From NCBI GenBank assembly GCA_903911145.1, contig CAIWCD010000018.1, forward strand, positions 1 to 64,000: a stretch of 64,000 nt of DNA, written 5' to 3'. Shown one piece after another: positions 35,230 to 46,400 of this stretch (position 1 is its first letter; the number at the start of each line of letters is the position of its first letter). The translations under genes and the position numbers were made by a program. This DNA comes from an uncultured delta proteobacterium. Its GTDB lineage: Bacteria > Myxococcota > Myxococcia > Myxococcales > 40CM-4-68-19. The notes beneath the pieces were generated by a model that saw nothing but the letters and a program-made list of their open reading frames with translations, did not search any database and was not told the origin of the DNA.

Positions 35230-37215
35230 ATGGCGCCAGAAACCGCTGAGAGCGCAGGTTCCGCATTGGCCTCGGCTCCGTATCTGGTGCTGGCGCGCAA
35301 GTATCGGCCGCAGAAGTTCGCCGACCTGACCGGGCAGGAGCATGTTGTCCGCACGCTCGCGAACGCGCTCAAGACAGGCCGCGTCGCCCACGCGTTTCTC
35401 TTCTGCGGACCGCGCGGCTGCGGCAAGACCACGAGCGCGCGCATTCTCGCTCGCGCGCTGAACTGCGTGAATCTTCCTCGTCCCGCGGGAGCGTCCGATC
35501 CCGACAGCGCCGAGCCGTGCGGGACCTGCGCGCCGTGTCTCGAGATCGCTGCGGGCACCGACATCGACGTGCAGGAGATCGATGCGGCGAGCAACAACGG
35601 TGTCGATGACGTGCGCGCGCTGCGCGAGGCGGCGCGCTATCTGCCCGCGCGCGATCGCTACAAGATCTACATCGTCGACGAAGTGCACATGCTCTCGAGC
35701 GCGGCCTTCAATGCGCTGCTCAAGACGCTCGAGGAGCCGCCGGGTCACATCAAGTTTCTCCTCGCGACCACCGATCCGCAGAAGCTGCCGGCGACGATTC
35801 TCTCTCGCGTGCAGCGGCACAATTTCCAGCTCGTGCCGCTCGGGAAGATCGTCGCCCGCCTGCGCGAGATCCTCGTCGCGGAGAAGGTGTCCGCAAGCGA
35901 TGGCGCGCTCTCGCTCGTCGCGCGCCAGGCCGCGGGATCGATGCGCGATGCGCTCAGCCTGCTCGATCAGCTGCTCTCGGCGCACGACCCGGCTGCAGGA
36001 GAGATCGGCGATGTCGAGGCCGCAGAGATCCTCGGTGCACTCGATCGGCGCGTCGCTGCCGATGCAGTGACGGCCGTGCTTCGCCGCGACGCCGCAGGTG
36101 CGCTGGCCGCGGTCGTGCGCGCATATGAGGCGGGCGCGGAGATGAAGCGGTTCGCCGAGGAGCTTGCGGCGCACGCGCGCAATCTGCTCCTCGTGCAGAT
36201 GAACGGCGTCACGCTCGATCTTCCCGATCACGAGCTGCGCGAGCTGAAAGCCCAGGGTGCCGAGTGCGATCCAGCGCAGCTCGCGCGCGTGTTCGAGCTG
36301 CTCCAGGCCGCGCAGGATGAGGTCGCGCGCGCGGCGACTCCTCGGCATGCAATCGAGGTTGCGCTCCTGCGCGCAGTGCATCTCGCGCCGTCGAGTGGGC
36401 TGCCGGAACTCATCGCGCGGGTCGAGCAGTTGGCGGGAAAGCTGGGAGGCGCAGCGATTCCCGCGGGCGTTTCTCCCGAGGGAAAGCCGCGTCCGTCGAC
36501 TCCTCCGTGGGGCTCGCGGGGCCTGCCTGGCGCGGGTGCGCCGCTCGTCCGCGCCGAGGCCGCACTGGTCGCTTCGGAGCCGACCCGGACTGCCGCGGAG
36601 CCTTCGCATCCGATCATGCAGGCAGGCAGCGTCGCGCCGAGATCTGTTGAACACCAACAATTGGTACACCAAGCATCTCCGCCTGCCGTGAGTGCAGCGC
36701 GCGCGATGCCGCCTGCTCCGGCGAGCACGCCGCCTGCGTCGTTCCCTCCGCCCGTCGCACCGGCTGTTGCGACTGCCCCGACCGCGCTGGACGTGGCTTC
36801 GCGCTCGCTTGAGGAAAACTGGAAGCGTCTGGTGGAGTCGGTCCGGGCGGCGCGCAAGGCGGCTCTCGCGGCGGTGCTGGAGCAGGGAGTGCCGCAGGAG
36901 ATCACGGCCGACCTGGTGTCGTTCACTCTGCCGCGGGCCCAGGCGCGCGCGGGTCTTCTCGATGATCGCGACAATCGCGCGGCCCTCGAAATCGCGTTCG
37001 AACGGGCGCTCGGGAAGAAGCCGCAGATCCTGATTCGCGAGCAGGTGGACGCTCCGGAAGGCGCGCCCAAGAGTCTCGCCGAGCAGAAGCGCGAGGTGCG
37101 CGCGCGGGCCTCGAACGCGCGCGTGGCACTCGGGCGCGAGCATCCGCACGTTCGTGCAGCAGTCGAGATCTTCGCTGGCGAGATCGAAGACGTCCGGGAT
37201 CTGGGGGAGGAATAG
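35230..37215 (+). CDS. dnaX: DNA polymerase III subunits gamma/tau
   Basis: The clamp-loader ATPase (661 residues from ATG 35230). It shows ARKYRPQKFADLTGQEHV at the start, Walker A GPRGCGKTT (about 60-68), the zinc-binding cysteines (LNC, then PCGTCAPC), a DEVHMLS Walker B and the SRVQ arginine-finger motif. The carboxy-terminal half is a long Ala/Pro-rich linker followed by a tau-like domain. The frame is open upstream but that stretch encodes SRP RNA, so 35230 is the sensible start. Whether a gamma form is made by frameshifting cannot be seen; no obvious A6 slippery site was noted. Confidence 0.93.
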   Translation: MAPETAESAGSALASAPYLVLARKYRPQKFADLTGQEHVVRTLANALKTGRVAHAFLFCGPRGCGKTTSARILARALNCVNLPRPAGASDPDSAEPCGTCAPCLEIAAGTDIDVQEIDAASNNGVDDVRALREAARYLPARDRYKIYIVDEVHMLSSAAFNALLKTLEEPPGHIKFLLATTDPQKLPATILSRVQRHNFQLVPLGKIVARLREILVAEKVSASDGALSLVARQAAGSMRDALSLLDQLLSAHDPAAGEIGDVEAAEILGALDRRVAADAVTAVLRRDAAGALAAVVRAYEAGAEMKRFAEELAAHARNLLLVQMNGVTLDLPDHELRELKAQGAECDPAQLARVFELLQAAQDEVARAATPRHAIEVALLRAVHLAPSSGLPELIARVEQLAGKLGGAAIPAGVSPEGKPRPSTPPWGSRGLPGAGAPLVRAEAALVASEPTRTAAEPSHPIMQAGSVAPRSVEHQQLVHQASPPAVSAARAMPPAPASTPPASFPPPVAPAVATAPTALDVASRSLEENWKRLVESVRAARKAALAAVLEQGVPQEITADLVSFTLPRAQARAGLLDDRDNRAALEIAFERALGKKPQILIREQVDAPEGAPKSLAEQKREVRARASNARVALGREHPHVRAAVEIFAGEIEDVRDLGEE

Positions 37216-37218
37216 TTC

Positions 37219-38124
37219 ATGAAGAAGCTCAACTCGAATCGGCAGAGCAGGGCGGCAGGCGTCAGATCGACCAGGCTGGTGGCGGCTCTGCGCGTTTGTG
37301 CTCTCGCGCTCTGCGTGCTCCCGCACCTCGCCTACGCACAGTCGGATGCGGACGCGAAGCTCGACACCGATGCGGCCGCGGCAGCAGCTGCAGCAGCTCC
37401 AAAGCCGACCGGCGGTCCCGTGGGCGCGTCGCTCGACAAGCTGCTCAAGGGCATTCACGCCGACGGGCCGATCAAGCTGAACGATGGCGTGAAGGCCGAT
37501 TTGATCGCGCTGTTGCCCTCGGCCCGTCGCGGCGAGGAGTGCCCGACGCCCGCTGCCGGTGCGTCTGATGCGAGCGCGATCGCGAGCCGCGGTGACGGCG
37601 CCATGCTCATCGCGCAGATCACGAGCTGCCAGGGTTCGTTCCTGATGATCTACTCGCCGGGTGTTCGCATCCGTGCCGCTCGCCTTCTCGACCTCGAGGA
37701 GGGACAGACGCTCGAGGACGCGCACCTGCTCAACCTGCGCGAAGCCAAGCGCGAGGACGACCTGGCGATCACGTTGCACGTCGGACTGACGCGCGAGGAG
37801 ACGCGCCTGTTTCTGCGACGCGGCGACGGGTTCGCGTTTGGTGCGTCGGGCACGCTGCCGGCCTTTGGCGAGAAGGGCGACTGCGCAGGCGGAGGCGACG
37901 TCACTGGCGGCTACACTTCCTTTTTGAAAGTGGATGCCAAAGGTCGCCTCGAAGTTCTGCGCGTCGATACCGAGTGCGTGGGCGGCACGCCGTGGCAGGC
38001 TCGCTGCGATCTCTGGACCGTCGCTGCAGGCGCCACCGAGCAGGCGGGCGTGAACCAGGTCGGTGTCTGCGCACTGCCGGCGAAGCTCGACGCCAAGAGC
38101 CTGCACAGCTCCGGGTGGCGATGA
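37219..38124 (+). CDS. Secreted hypothetical protein between dnaX and recR
   Basis: A 301-residue protein with a long basic n-region and signal peptide ([21 protein letters not shown], cleavage after AYA), an Ala-rich linker (about 50-62) and a globular domain with six Cys. I do not recognise the family. It starts three bases after dnaX and overlaps recR by ATGA, so it is co-transcribed with both. Many bacteria have ybaB/ebfC in this place; this exported protein is unrelated to YbaB. A role in DNA repair is unlikely given the signal peptide. Confidence 0.7.
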   Translation: MKKLNSNRQSRAAGVRSTRLVAALRVCALALCVLPHLAYAQSDADAKLDTDAAAAAAAAAPKPTGGPVGASLDKLLKGIHADGPIKLNDGVKADLIALLPSARRGEECPTPAAGASDASAIASRGDGAMLIAQITSCQGSFLMIYSPGVRIRAARLLDLEEGQTLEDAHLLNLREAKREDDLAITLHVGLTREETRLFLRRGDGFAFGASGTLPAFGEKGDCAGGGDVTGGYTSFLKVDAKGRLEVLRVDTECVGGTPWQARCDLWTVAAGATEQAGVNQVGVCALPAKLDAKSLHSSGWR

Positions 38125-38765
38125 GCGAGCGCGTTCACGATCCGATCGCGCGCCTCGCGGTGCTTCTGTCGCGCCTGCCCGGTGTGGGCGAGAAGACGGC
38201 GCAGCGGCTCGCGTTCCACATTCTCGAGTCGCCGAAAGAGTACGCGCGCGAACTCTCGCAGGCTCTTCTCGCGCTCGAACACGACGTGCGCCTCTGCTCG
38301 CGCTGCTGCAATCTGACCGCGCAGGAGCCGTGCGCGCTCTGCCGCGATCCGCTGCGGGATGGCCGCCTGCTCTGCGTCGTCGAGACGGTGCCTGATCTGC
38401 TCGCCATCGAGCGCACGCGTGAATTCCGCGGCCGCTACCATGTGCTGCACGGCGCGCTTTCTCCTCTCGATGGCGTTGGCCCCGATCGGCTGAAGATCAA
38501 GGAGCTGCTCGCCCGGTTGAGTCACGACGGTGCGCGCACCGAGAGCGATGCGGCAGGCGCGTCGTCGGAGAAGATCGAAGAGATCATTCTCGCCACCGAC
38601 CCCACGGTGGAGGGCGAGGCGACCGCGCTCTACCTCTCTCGTCTGCTCAAGCCTCTCGGGCTGCGCATCACGCGCATCGCGCAGGGATTGCCGATGGGCG
38701 GCGATCTCGAATATGCCGATCAGGTCACGCTTGCCCGCGCGATGTCAGGCCGCAGGGAGCTCTGA
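38121..38765 (+). CDS. recR: Recombination mediator RecR
   Basis: A 214-residue RecR with the helix-hairpin-helix motif [20 protein letters not shown], a four-Cys zinc finger ([19 protein letters not shown]), and a TOPRIM core beginning [15 protein letters not shown] with a later [15 protein letters not shown]. It helps RecF/RecO load RecA on gapped DNA. ATG 38121 overlaps the upstream stop and gives the normal family start. A small insertion ([17 protein letters not shown]) precedes the ATDPT motif. Confidence 0.94.
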   Translation: MSERVHDPIARLAVLLSRLPGVGEKTAQRLAFHILESPKEYARELSQALLALEHDVRLCSRCCNLTAQEPCALCRDPLRDGRLLCVVETVPDLLAIERTREFRGRYHVLHGALSPLDGVGPDRLKIKELLARLSHDGARTESDAAGASSEKIEEIILATDPTVEGEATALYLSRLLKPLGLRITRIAQGLPMGGDLEYADQVTLARAMSGRREL

Positions 38766-38882
38766 ACCCGCGACCGCGGCGTGGCGTCCGTCGATCGTCG
38801 GCCGATCGGTTGTTTGCCCCTCTGCGGCCCCTCTGTTAGCGTCGGCAACTTCTGGCAGTTTTGCGCAAGCGAGGACCGCTCC

Positions 38883-39362
38883 ATGCAGCCGCAGATGGTC
38901 ATGTACGACGAGGAGTTCCAGCACATCAGCCTCGTGTGTGACCGACTTGCGCGCGAGGCGAATGCGAAGGTCGTCTTCCTCGTCGACAAGAACGGCCAGC
39001 TGATTGCGTCGGTGGGCGCGACCGAAAACCTCGACACGACATCGCTCGCGTCGCTGACGGCGGGCAACATCGCCGCGACGGGCGGCCTCGCCAAACTCAT
39101 CGGGGAAAAAGAATTTTCCATCCTCTTTCACGAGGGAGAGCGCGACAATCTGCACATCAGCATCGTCGGCGGCCGGGTGATTCTGGTCGTCATCTTCGAC
39201 GCCCGCTCAAGTCTCGGACTCGTCCGCCTGCGCGTGCGCAAGGCCTCCGATGAGCTGGCGAAGATCTTCGAGGCGCTGACCAAGAAGGCCGCTGGGCCGG
39301 GCGCCGGATCTCCCTTCGCGGAGATCACCGACGATGACATTGACAGCCTGTTCAGCGAGTAA
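38883..39362 (+). CDS. mglB: Roadblock/LC7 protein MglB, GAP for MglA
   Basis: A 159-residue roadblock-domain protein. The ATG at 38883 has GAGGA upstream and gives MQPQMVMYDEEFQHISLVCD. The segment KVVFLVDKNGQLIASVGATE matches the roadblock strand pair. In Myxococcus MglB is the GTPase-activating protein for MglA and marks the lagging pole. The length matches the Myxococcus protein and mglA follows 18 bp later. The 117 bp upstream separate it from recR, so it may start a new transcript. Confidence 0.92.
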   Translation: MQPQMVMYDEEFQHISLVCDRLAREANAKVVFLVDKNGQLIASVGATENLDTTSLASLTAGNIAATGGLAKLIGEKEFSILFHEGERDNLHISIVGGRVILVVIFDARSSLGLVRLRVRKASDELAKIFEALTKKAAGPGAGSPFAEITDDDIDSLFSE

Positions 39363-39380
39363 AGGCGCGGCTCGACGACA

Positions 39381-39968
39381 ATGAGTTACATCAACTACAG
39401 CTCGCGCGAGATGCACTGCAAGATCGTCTATTACGGCCCTGGCCTGGGCGGTAAGACGACCAACATCGAGTATCTGCACGCGACCACGCCTGAGGCGTCG
39501 CGCGGCAAGATGATCAAGCTCGCGACCGACACCGACCGCACGCTCTTCTTCGATTTCATGCCGCTCGCGCTCGGGCAGATCAAAGGCTTCAAGACCCGGT
39601 TCCACCTCTACTCGGTGCCCGGACAGTTCCACTACGATGCGATGCGCAAGCTCATCCTCAAGGGCATCGACGGCGTCGTCTTCGTCGCCGACAGCCAGGT
39701 CGAGCGCACCGAAGCGAACGACGAATCGATGATCAATCTGCGCTCGAATCTCGAGGAGCATGCGTATGATCTCGACAAGCTCCCGTTCGTGATTCAATAC
39801 AACAAGCGGGATCTTCCCAACGCAGCCTCCATCGAGGAGATGCAGAGTCTGCTCAATCCACGGAACGTTCCGTTCTTCGAGGCAGTGGCTCCGAAGGGCG
39901 AGGGCGTCTATGAAACGCTGAAGGCGATCATTCGCCAGATCATCATCACGCAGCGGAAGGGATCCTGA
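39381..39968 (+). CDS. mglA: Ras-like polarity GTPase MglA
   Basis: A 195-residue small GTPase. The P-loop is GPGLGGKTT (residues 19-27), the switch II segment is SVPGQF, the guanine-specificity motif is NKRD, and DRTLFFDFMPLALGQIKGFK is a family signature. In myxobacteria MglA-GTP sits at the leading pole and switches gliding and type IV pilus polarity. mglB is directly upstream and the envelope operon begins 5 bp downstream, which suggests that the switch and its output are coexpressed here. Confidence 0.95.
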   Translation: MSYINYSSREMHCKIVYYGPGLGGKTTNIEYLHATTPEASRGKMIKLATDTDRTLFFDFMPLALGQIKGFKTRFHLYSVPGQFHYDAMRKLILKGIDGVVFVADSQVERTEANDESMINLRSNLEEHAYDLDKLPFVIQYNKRDLPNAASIEEMQSLLNPRNVPFFEAVAPKGEGVYETLKAIIRQIIITQRKGS

Positions 39969-39973
39969 CGTTC

Positions 39974-40978
39974 GTGCGCAGCCGAGCTCAAGCAGTCATG
40001 TGCCTGATCGGCACTCTCCTCCTCTCGGCCGCAGTGACCCGGGCCGATGACGCGCGTGCTGGCGCTCCGGCCGCGGCTCCTGCTGCGTCGGGTGCTCCTT
40101 CCAGTGACGCGACGCCGCCCGCGAGCGGCGCTCCGGCGGCAGCAGCATCGACTGTCGCCGCGCCTTCTGGGCCAGCGACGCCGCCGACCGCGTCCGCCCC
40201 TTCGGCATCCGCTCCCGCTGCGGTGCCGCCGGCATCGGCGCAGCCTGCCGTCGGTGCGCCAGCGACCGCTCCGTCGTCCACCGCGCCCGCTGCTCCGGCG
40301 ACGGCTGGAGCTCCCGCCAATCCCGCGATCACACCGGGCGCACTGGCTGCGGCAGAGGCTTCGAAGACGTCAGGGGTCGACGAAGCGTTCGAGCTGAAGG
40401 TCAAGTCGCTCGAAGAGAACGTCAATGAGCTCAAGGAGAAGATCTTCCGCACCAAGGCGCGCCTCCTGCTGCTTCAGGAAACGGTCCTCGGCGGCGATAT
40501 CACGGCGGGCGCCAAGGCCGTGCTGGTGCACCGCAACGAGATGGGCAGCCAGTTTGTGCTCGAATCGGTCAGCTATGCGCTCGACGGTGCGCCGATCTTC
40601 ACGCGCGTCGACAGCGAAGGCGACCTCGATAAGAAGCAAGAGATTGAAATCTTCAATGGCCGCATCGTCGCGGGCAATCACGCCATCAGCGTGAAGCTCC
40701 AGTATCGCGGCCACGGATATGGAGTATTTTCTTATCTCGAGGGATATAAGTTCCACCTGCAATCGAGCTACACCTTCGACGCCGAGGGCGGGAAGGTTAC
40801 GCAGATTAAAATCGTGGGATATGAGAAGGGGAATATCACCACCGATTTGAAGGATCGTCCGGCGGTGAAGTACGACGTCGAAGTGACGCGCGATGCAGTC
40901 AAGCGCGCTTCGGCGGACGCGAGCGATGCCGCAGCACCTGCGGCGGGAGCGGCTCCGGCCGACGCGAGACCGCAGTGA
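39974..40978 (+). CDS. Periplasmic Ala/Pro-rich coiled-coil protein, envelope operon
   Basis: A 334-residue protein with GTG start at 39974 (AAGGGA 11 bases upstream). The signal peptide is CLIGTLLLSAAVTRAD. Residues about 27-125 are almost only Ala, Pro, Ser and Thr, a likely wall-spanning or flexible linker. A short coiled coil (ELKVKSLEENVNELKEKIFR) and a beta-rich domain (150-310, FVLESVSYALDGAPIFTRVD) follow. Ala/Pro-rich proteins in this position of myxobacterial operons are often misnamed dihydrolipoamide acetyltransferase; no lipoyl or catalytic domain is visible. It is probably a periplasmic component of the Glt-like machine. Confidence 0.7.
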   Translation: MRSRAQAVMCLIGTLLLSAAVTRADDARAGAPAAAPAASGAPSSDATPPASGAPAAAASTVAAPSGPATPPTASAPSASAPAAVPPASAQPAVGAPATAPSSTAPAAPATAGAPANPAITPGALAAAEASKTSGVDEAFELKVKSLEENVNELKEKIFRTKARLLLLQETVLGGDITAGAKAVLVHRNEMGSQFVLESVSYALDGAPIFTRVDSEGDLDKKQEIEIFNGRIVAGNHAISVKLQYRGHGYGVFSYLEGYKFHLQSSYTFDAEGGKVTQIKIVGYEKGNITTDLKDRPAVKYDVEVTRDAVKRASADASDAAAPAAGAAPADARPQ

Positions 40979-43440
40979 CCTGCGTGCGCTTCACCTCAGT
41001 GTTGGCCGCGATGGCCATGTTGTCCTGGGGTGGGGCTGCGCGCGCGGCGCCCGCAGAGGAGGAGCCGTCGCTCGTCAAGGACGATGCGGCGGAGGTCGAG
41101 CGCGTCGAAACCGTCGTCCAGACCGTCTCCGATCGCCTCAACCTGGTTGAACGTGAATATGGCCAGGCCGAGGATCCGAGTGAGTTGCTCGAGCTGCGCC
41201 ATCGCTTTGCCGAGGCCGAGACGCAATATCTCCTCGGCGAATATGCGAACGCGGCCGCGCTGCTCTACGACGTGGTCGATGCGCCCAGCTATAAGAACGA
41301 AGAGAATCGCCCCGACGCTCTCTATTACCTGGGAGACGCGCTCTATCGCGAAGGCAGCTGGCTCGAATCGCGCCGATACTTCCGCGAGCTGGCCGAGCTG
41401 CGCGTGCCGCGTCACCTCCAGGGGAGCATGCTGCGCCTGATCGATCTCTCCGAGAAGGTCAGCGACCATACCGGGATTGAAGAGCTGTACCAGGCGCTGC
41501 TCGTGCAGGCGGGCAGCGAAGGGAAGGTCAAGCCCGAGGTCGTCTATGTCCACGCGAAGTGGACTGCGCGCCGTTCGGATATCCCGGACGCCGAGCGGAT
41601 CTCGCGTGCTCTGGCCGCGTTCAGCCGCATTCCCGATGAGAGTGAGTATGGCCCCCAGTCCCGTTATTTCGAGGGGGCGTTGCTGGTGCAGCGGGGCGCT
41701 CTCGAGGAGGCGCACCAGGCGTTCGAGCACGTTCTGGGGATGCCACAGATCGACAGCGCCCCGACCGCGGCGGACGTCGCGCATACTCCTGCGGGACTCA
41801 CGGGCGAGGCTGCGGTCAAGGCGGCGCACGAGGCGAAGAACTCGCGCCTGCGCGATCTGGCTCTGCTCGCGGTCGGCCGTGTTCTCTATGAGCAGGGCAA
41901 GGTGATCGAAGCGACCGAGCGATATGAGCGCATTGAACACGATTCAGAGAGCTTTAATGACGCGCTCTATGAACTATCTGCCTGCTGGCAGAAGCAGGGT
42001 GAATACGAGAAGGCGCTGCATACGACCGAGCTCTTGCTCCTGCTCGTCGAGGATTCGACCATTGCTCCCGAGGCGCGGCTGCAGCAGGCGCAGCTCCTCT
42101 TGCGCATCAAGCGATATGAGAAGGCGATTGAATCCTATGAGCAGCTTGGCAATGAAATGCGTCCCGTGCAGGCGCGAATCCAGGAGCTGGTCTCGGTTCC
42201 CGACCCGGTCGCCTATTATAACCAACTCCTCGAGCGTGGAGAGCGCTCGCTCGATACCACGCAGCTATTGCCCGAAGTGGCGCGCAAGTATGTAACCGGA
42301 CGCGACGCGAGTACTGCCCGGGTGATTATCGATGAGCTCGGCGCGGGTCGTCAGGGGTTGCAGGAGTCGAAGGCTCTTCTCGATACCCTGTCCGCGGCGC
42401 TGCAGTCCGGGCGGCTCGAGCTGTTTCCCACGCTGCAAGAGGGAAATCTGCGCGCGCTCGAGGTGGAGAATGCGCTCGTCCGCGCGGATGGCGAGCTGAC
42501 GGCTGTCGAGTCGCGGCTGGTTGTTCGCGCAGATCCGGCGATCGCGGCGCAGCTTCAATCGGCACGGCAGTCTCGATTTGTGCTGGATACCCGCGTCGCG
42601 AAGCTGCCCGATTCGGCTGCGGCGTTTGCCCAGCGCAAGGCGACGGCGCTCGCGCGAGTGACTGAATTGTCGAAGGCGTCGTTTCGTCTCGGCCAGCAGA
42701 TCGACAGTCTCGGTGCGCAGCTGATTGCCGCTGAGAAATGGCAGAAGGATTCCGCCGCGAGCCGCAAGGCGAAGGCGGGCAAGGCGAGCGCTGAGGTTGC
42801 GCAGGCCGAGAGCGAGTTTGCCAATCGCATCGCCGGAGATCGCGCGGTCGTTCGCGAACTCGAGGATGAGCGGCAGCGCATTGACCATGCGATCGACGCA
42901 GCTCGTGGATCGGTGGCCGGCGCGGTCGCGGGTGCAGAGGGCGACGAGAAGCTGCGTGCGGATTATCTCGCGGCAGCCGATGCGGAGCGAAAGGCCTCCA
43001 ACGCATTTGCGGCCCAGCTGCCGCCGGCGGCGCGTGCACTCGAGACCCGTATCCAGACCTCGATTGCAATGCTCGGCGAGCTGCGCTTGCGCGCCGTCGA
43101 AGTGCGTCGCTCGATTCGCAGCCGGGCGCAGGACAAGCTTGCGGTGCTGCGCAGCCGGCTGCAGCGCGAGGCGGAGAATCTCTCGGGATACAGCCGGGAA
43201 GTGAGCGACGTCGAAGGAGGCACCAAGCATCTGCTCGGCCGCATTACCACCGAGACGTTTGCGCGCGTGGGCCGCATCTTCGGTGACCTGGTGATTAAAG
43301 CCGACGTTGGCGTGATTGATACGGCCTGGGCGCAGAAGCGCGATCGCACCGATTCAATCACCGAGCTCGAAGAGAAGAAGCAGAAGGAGCTCAAGACGCT
43401 CGCTGACGAGTTCTCCGAAGTTCTCAAGGAGGTCGAGTGA
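40975..43440 (+). CDS. Periplasmic TPR and coiled-coil protein (821 aa)
   Basis: The GTG start overlaps the previous stop (GTGA). A signal peptide (VLAAMAMLSWGGAARAAP) leads into TPR-type repeats to about residue 460 (YLLGEYANAAALLYDVV, DALYYLGDALYREGSWLES, ALYELSACWQKQGEYEKAL). From about 480 to 780 the sequence becomes long coiled coil with heptads rich in Arg, Glu and Ala. It is a scaffold-type protein in the periplasm. Its position between the Ala/Pro protein and a second large TPR protein fits the TPR-rich operons of the myxobacterial gliding machinery; the exact Glt name cannot be assigned by eye. Confidence 0.75.
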   Translation: MTCVRFTSVLAAMAMLSWGGAARAAPAEEEPSLVKDDAAEVERVETVVQTVSDRLNLVEREYGQAEDPSELLELRHRFAEAETQYLLGEYANAAALLYDVVDAPSYKNEENRPDALYYLGDALYREGSWLESRRYFRELAELRVPRHLQGSMLRLIDLSEKVSDHTGIEELYQALLVQAGSEGKVKPEVVYVHAKWTARRSDIPDAERISRALAAFSRIPDESEYGPQSRYFEGALLVQRGALEEAHQAFEHVLGMPQIDSAPTAADVAHTPAGLTGEAAVKAAHEAKNSRLRDLALLAVGRVLYEQGKVIEATERYERIEHDSESFNDALYELSACWQKQGEYEKALHTTELLLLLVEDSTIAPEARLQQAQLLLRIKRYEKAIESYEQLGNEMRPVQARIQELVSVPDPVAYYNQLLERGERSLDTTQLLPEVARKYVTGRDASTARVIIDELGAGRQGLQESKALLDTLSAALQSGRLELFPTLQEGNLRALEVENALVRADGELTAVESRLVVRADPAIAAQLQSARQSRFVLDTRVAKLPDSAAAFAQRKATALARVTELSKASFRLGQQIDSLGAQLIAAEKWQKDSAASRKAKAGKASAEVAQAESEFANRIAGDRAVVRELEDERQRIDHAIDAARGSVAGAVAGAEGDEKLRADYLAAADAERKASNAFAAQLPPAARALETRIQTSIAMLGELRLRAVEVRRSIRSRAQDKLAVLRSRLQREAENLSGYSREVSDVEGGTKHLLGRITTETFARVGRIFGDLVIKADVGVIDTAWAQKRDRTDSITELEEKKQKELKTLADEFSEVLKEVE

Positions 43441-46400
43441 GCGGGCGCGTACTTCTCGCGCTCTCGGTTGCGCTCTGCTCATTGGCAGTGCGTGCCGCCA
43501 CGCCTGCGCCCGCTCCGGTTGCGCCGCCGCCGCCGAAGGTCGAGCAGATTCCTTCGAGCAGCGATGCCGACCAGCGTGAGCTGCAGGATTTCCTCGACGC
43601 GCATGCGCGCTGGGACGTGGAGAACAGCGAGTTTCGCAAAGAGGTCGCGCTGCTCGTCCAGCGCAAATACGAAGAGCGCCGCAGCAAGCTCACCGAGACG
43701 TACGAGGCGCAGATTCGCGAACTCGAAGTCGACGAGCGTGCGCTGCGCAAGACGGCGATCGAACGGTTCGAGAACTTCATCGCCCATTATCCCGATGAGC
43801 AGCGCGCCACGCCCGACGCGATGTTCCGCCTCTCCGAACTCTACTTTGAAGAGGCGAAGGACCAGCAGCAGATGGCGCAGAAGGAGCTCGAGGAGCGGAT
43901 GAAGACGCTCGGGCCCGGGGAAGAGCCACCGCCTGAGCCGCCGGTCCGTTTCGATAAGTCGGTCTCGCTCTATCGGACGCTGATCTCCAAGTTTCCCACC
44001 TATCGCCTCATCGATGGCGTCCAATACCTGCTCGGATATGTCCTCGAGCAGCAGGGCGAACTCGAAGAGTCGCGCGACGCGTTCGCCGAGTTGATTGCCA
44101 AGTATCCCGATTCGAAGTTCGTTCCTGAGTCGTGGATGCGCGTGGGTGAATACTGGTTTGATAATCCGGGCGCAGATGCGAACTCGAGTCTGCTCCTCGC
44201 CGCGGCAGCCTACGGGCACGTCACGGATAAGCCGGATAGCCCCCTATATGACAAGGGTCTCTATAAGCTCGGTTGGACCTGGTATCGGCTCGATCGATAT
44301 GACGACGCCGTCGGATCATTCGTCGAGCTCATCGATACCTACGACGCGCGCACGAAGAAGAAGAACGACGCGGAGAAGCTGCCGGGACAGGGGCAGGGCG
44401 CGGTCGCTGCACAGAAGAAGGGCGAATCGGGCGGCGAGCTTCGCGACGAGGCGTTGCAATATACGGCCATTTCGTTCGCGGATGAGCAGTGGGGCGGCGT
44501 GGATAAGGCCAAGGCCTTCTTCGTCAAGCTCGGAGGCCGCTCGTGGGAGCCGCTCTTCTGGCGCAAACTCGGCGATATCTACTTCGATCAGACGAAGAAT
44601 GCGCCGGCGATCGACTGCTATCACATCGTCATGGAGAAGAATCCGACGGCGCCTTATGCGCCTCAGATTCAACAGAAGATTGTCCAGGCCTATGATCGCG
44701 ATCGCGACTTCGAAAAGTCGCGAGCCGAGAGGGATATCCTCGTCAAGCAGTTCGCCGAGGGCAGCCCCTGGTTTGAGGCAAACAAGAACGACGCGGAAGT
44801 GCTCGCGCAGACGCGGCAGATCATGGAGAAGTCGCTCTATTCGAGCGCCAATTTCCATCACCTCCAGGCGCAGGAATACAAAAAGTCGCAGAAGTATGAA
44901 CTCGCACTCAAAGAGTTTCAGGCGGCGGCCACCGCATATGGCACCTATCTCGCGCGATTCCCTCACGCGAAGAATCTCTACGAGACGCGCTTCTATCACG
45001 CCGAGACTCTCTATAACTCGCTCCAGTTCGAGGCGGCCGCGGCTGAATATGCCGGGGTTCGCGACGACCAGACGGACGGCAAGTATCTGAACGATTCAGC
45101 CTTCGCTGTCGTGGCTTCGCTCGACAAGGAGATCGAGCGTTTGGAAAAAGCAGGGAAGCTTGAGCTGCCTCCGCTCCTGTTATCCAACGCGCGCCCGAAG
45201 GATCAGAAGATTGCGCCGATTGAACTCGACGAACTGCGCAAGAAGGAGGTCGACGCGGTCGATATGTTCGTCCGCCTGCTTCCGAAGGACGAGAAGGCAG
45301 CGAACCTGCTCTATACGTCGGGCGAGACCTACTATCGACATAACCAGTTCGATGAGGCCCGCCGGCGTTTCAAGCTTGTCATCGATAACTATCCTGAAGC
45401 GGAGGAAGCGAAGTTCGCTTCGAACCTGACTCTCGAGACGTTCATCGCGGAGCAGGATTGGGCGAAGGTCGAGAATTTCTCTGCCGCCGTGCTCAAGCAG
45501 AACGGCAAGAAGATGGATGACAAGCAGCGCGTTGAGTTGACGGGCATTGAATTGAAGGCCCGTGCAAGTCGCGCGACTGCGTTGATGGATAGCAAGAACT
45601 ATGAAGAGGCCGCGAAGCTCTTTATCGCGGCGGTTGATGAAGATCCCAAAGTGGACTTCGCAGATAAGGCGCTGAACAACGCCGCCTTCTGCTACCAGCA
45701 GGCGTTCCGCAACGATTCAGCGCAGAAGGTCTATGAGCGGCTCTTCACGCAATATCCGCAGAGTCCGTTCGCGGAGTCCGCGCTCTTCCTGGTCGGATTG
45801 AACGCGGAGAAGGCCTTTGATTTCGATAAGGCGATTGAGCGCTATGGAACGCTCGTCGATAAGTATCCGCAGAGCCAGAAGCGCGCCGACGCGGCCTTCA
45901 ATCTCGCGAAGGCGCTCGAGGAGCTGCAGCGTTATCCCGAAGCGCAGGCGGCCTATGCGCGCTATGCGCAGCTCTTCCCCGATCGCGAAGACGCGCCGTC
46001 GATGCTCTTCAAGGGCGCGCTGGTGGCGGAGCACACGAAGAACTGGAAGCAGGAGATCGCTGATCTCACCGATTACATCCGGCGCTTCAAGAAGAACGAG
46101 AAGGAGAAGGAGCGCGTCGTTCAGGCCTATTTGAAGATTGGTCTGGCATTCAAGCAGCTCAATAGCGAGACCGCGGCGAGGCAGGCGTTCGCCGATGCGG
46201 TGGCTGAATATGATGCGCGCAAGTTGGTCCCGTCTGATCTGGTGGGATCGGCGGCGGCAGCGGAGGCCAAGTTCAACCTCGCGGAGATTGAGTTTGTTGA
46301 TTACGACAAGGTGAAGATCGAAGCTCACGGCAGAGGCAGCGCATTCGAAAAGTCGCTGAAGGCGGCATTGACGAAGAAAGCCGAGGAGCGCGAGAAGGTC

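Noticed and set aside
39974-40978. Dihydrolipoamide acetyltransferase
   Set aside because: Ala/Pro-rich linkers alone cause that name; there is no lipoyl motif or acetyltransferase HxxxDG site, and a signal peptide is present.
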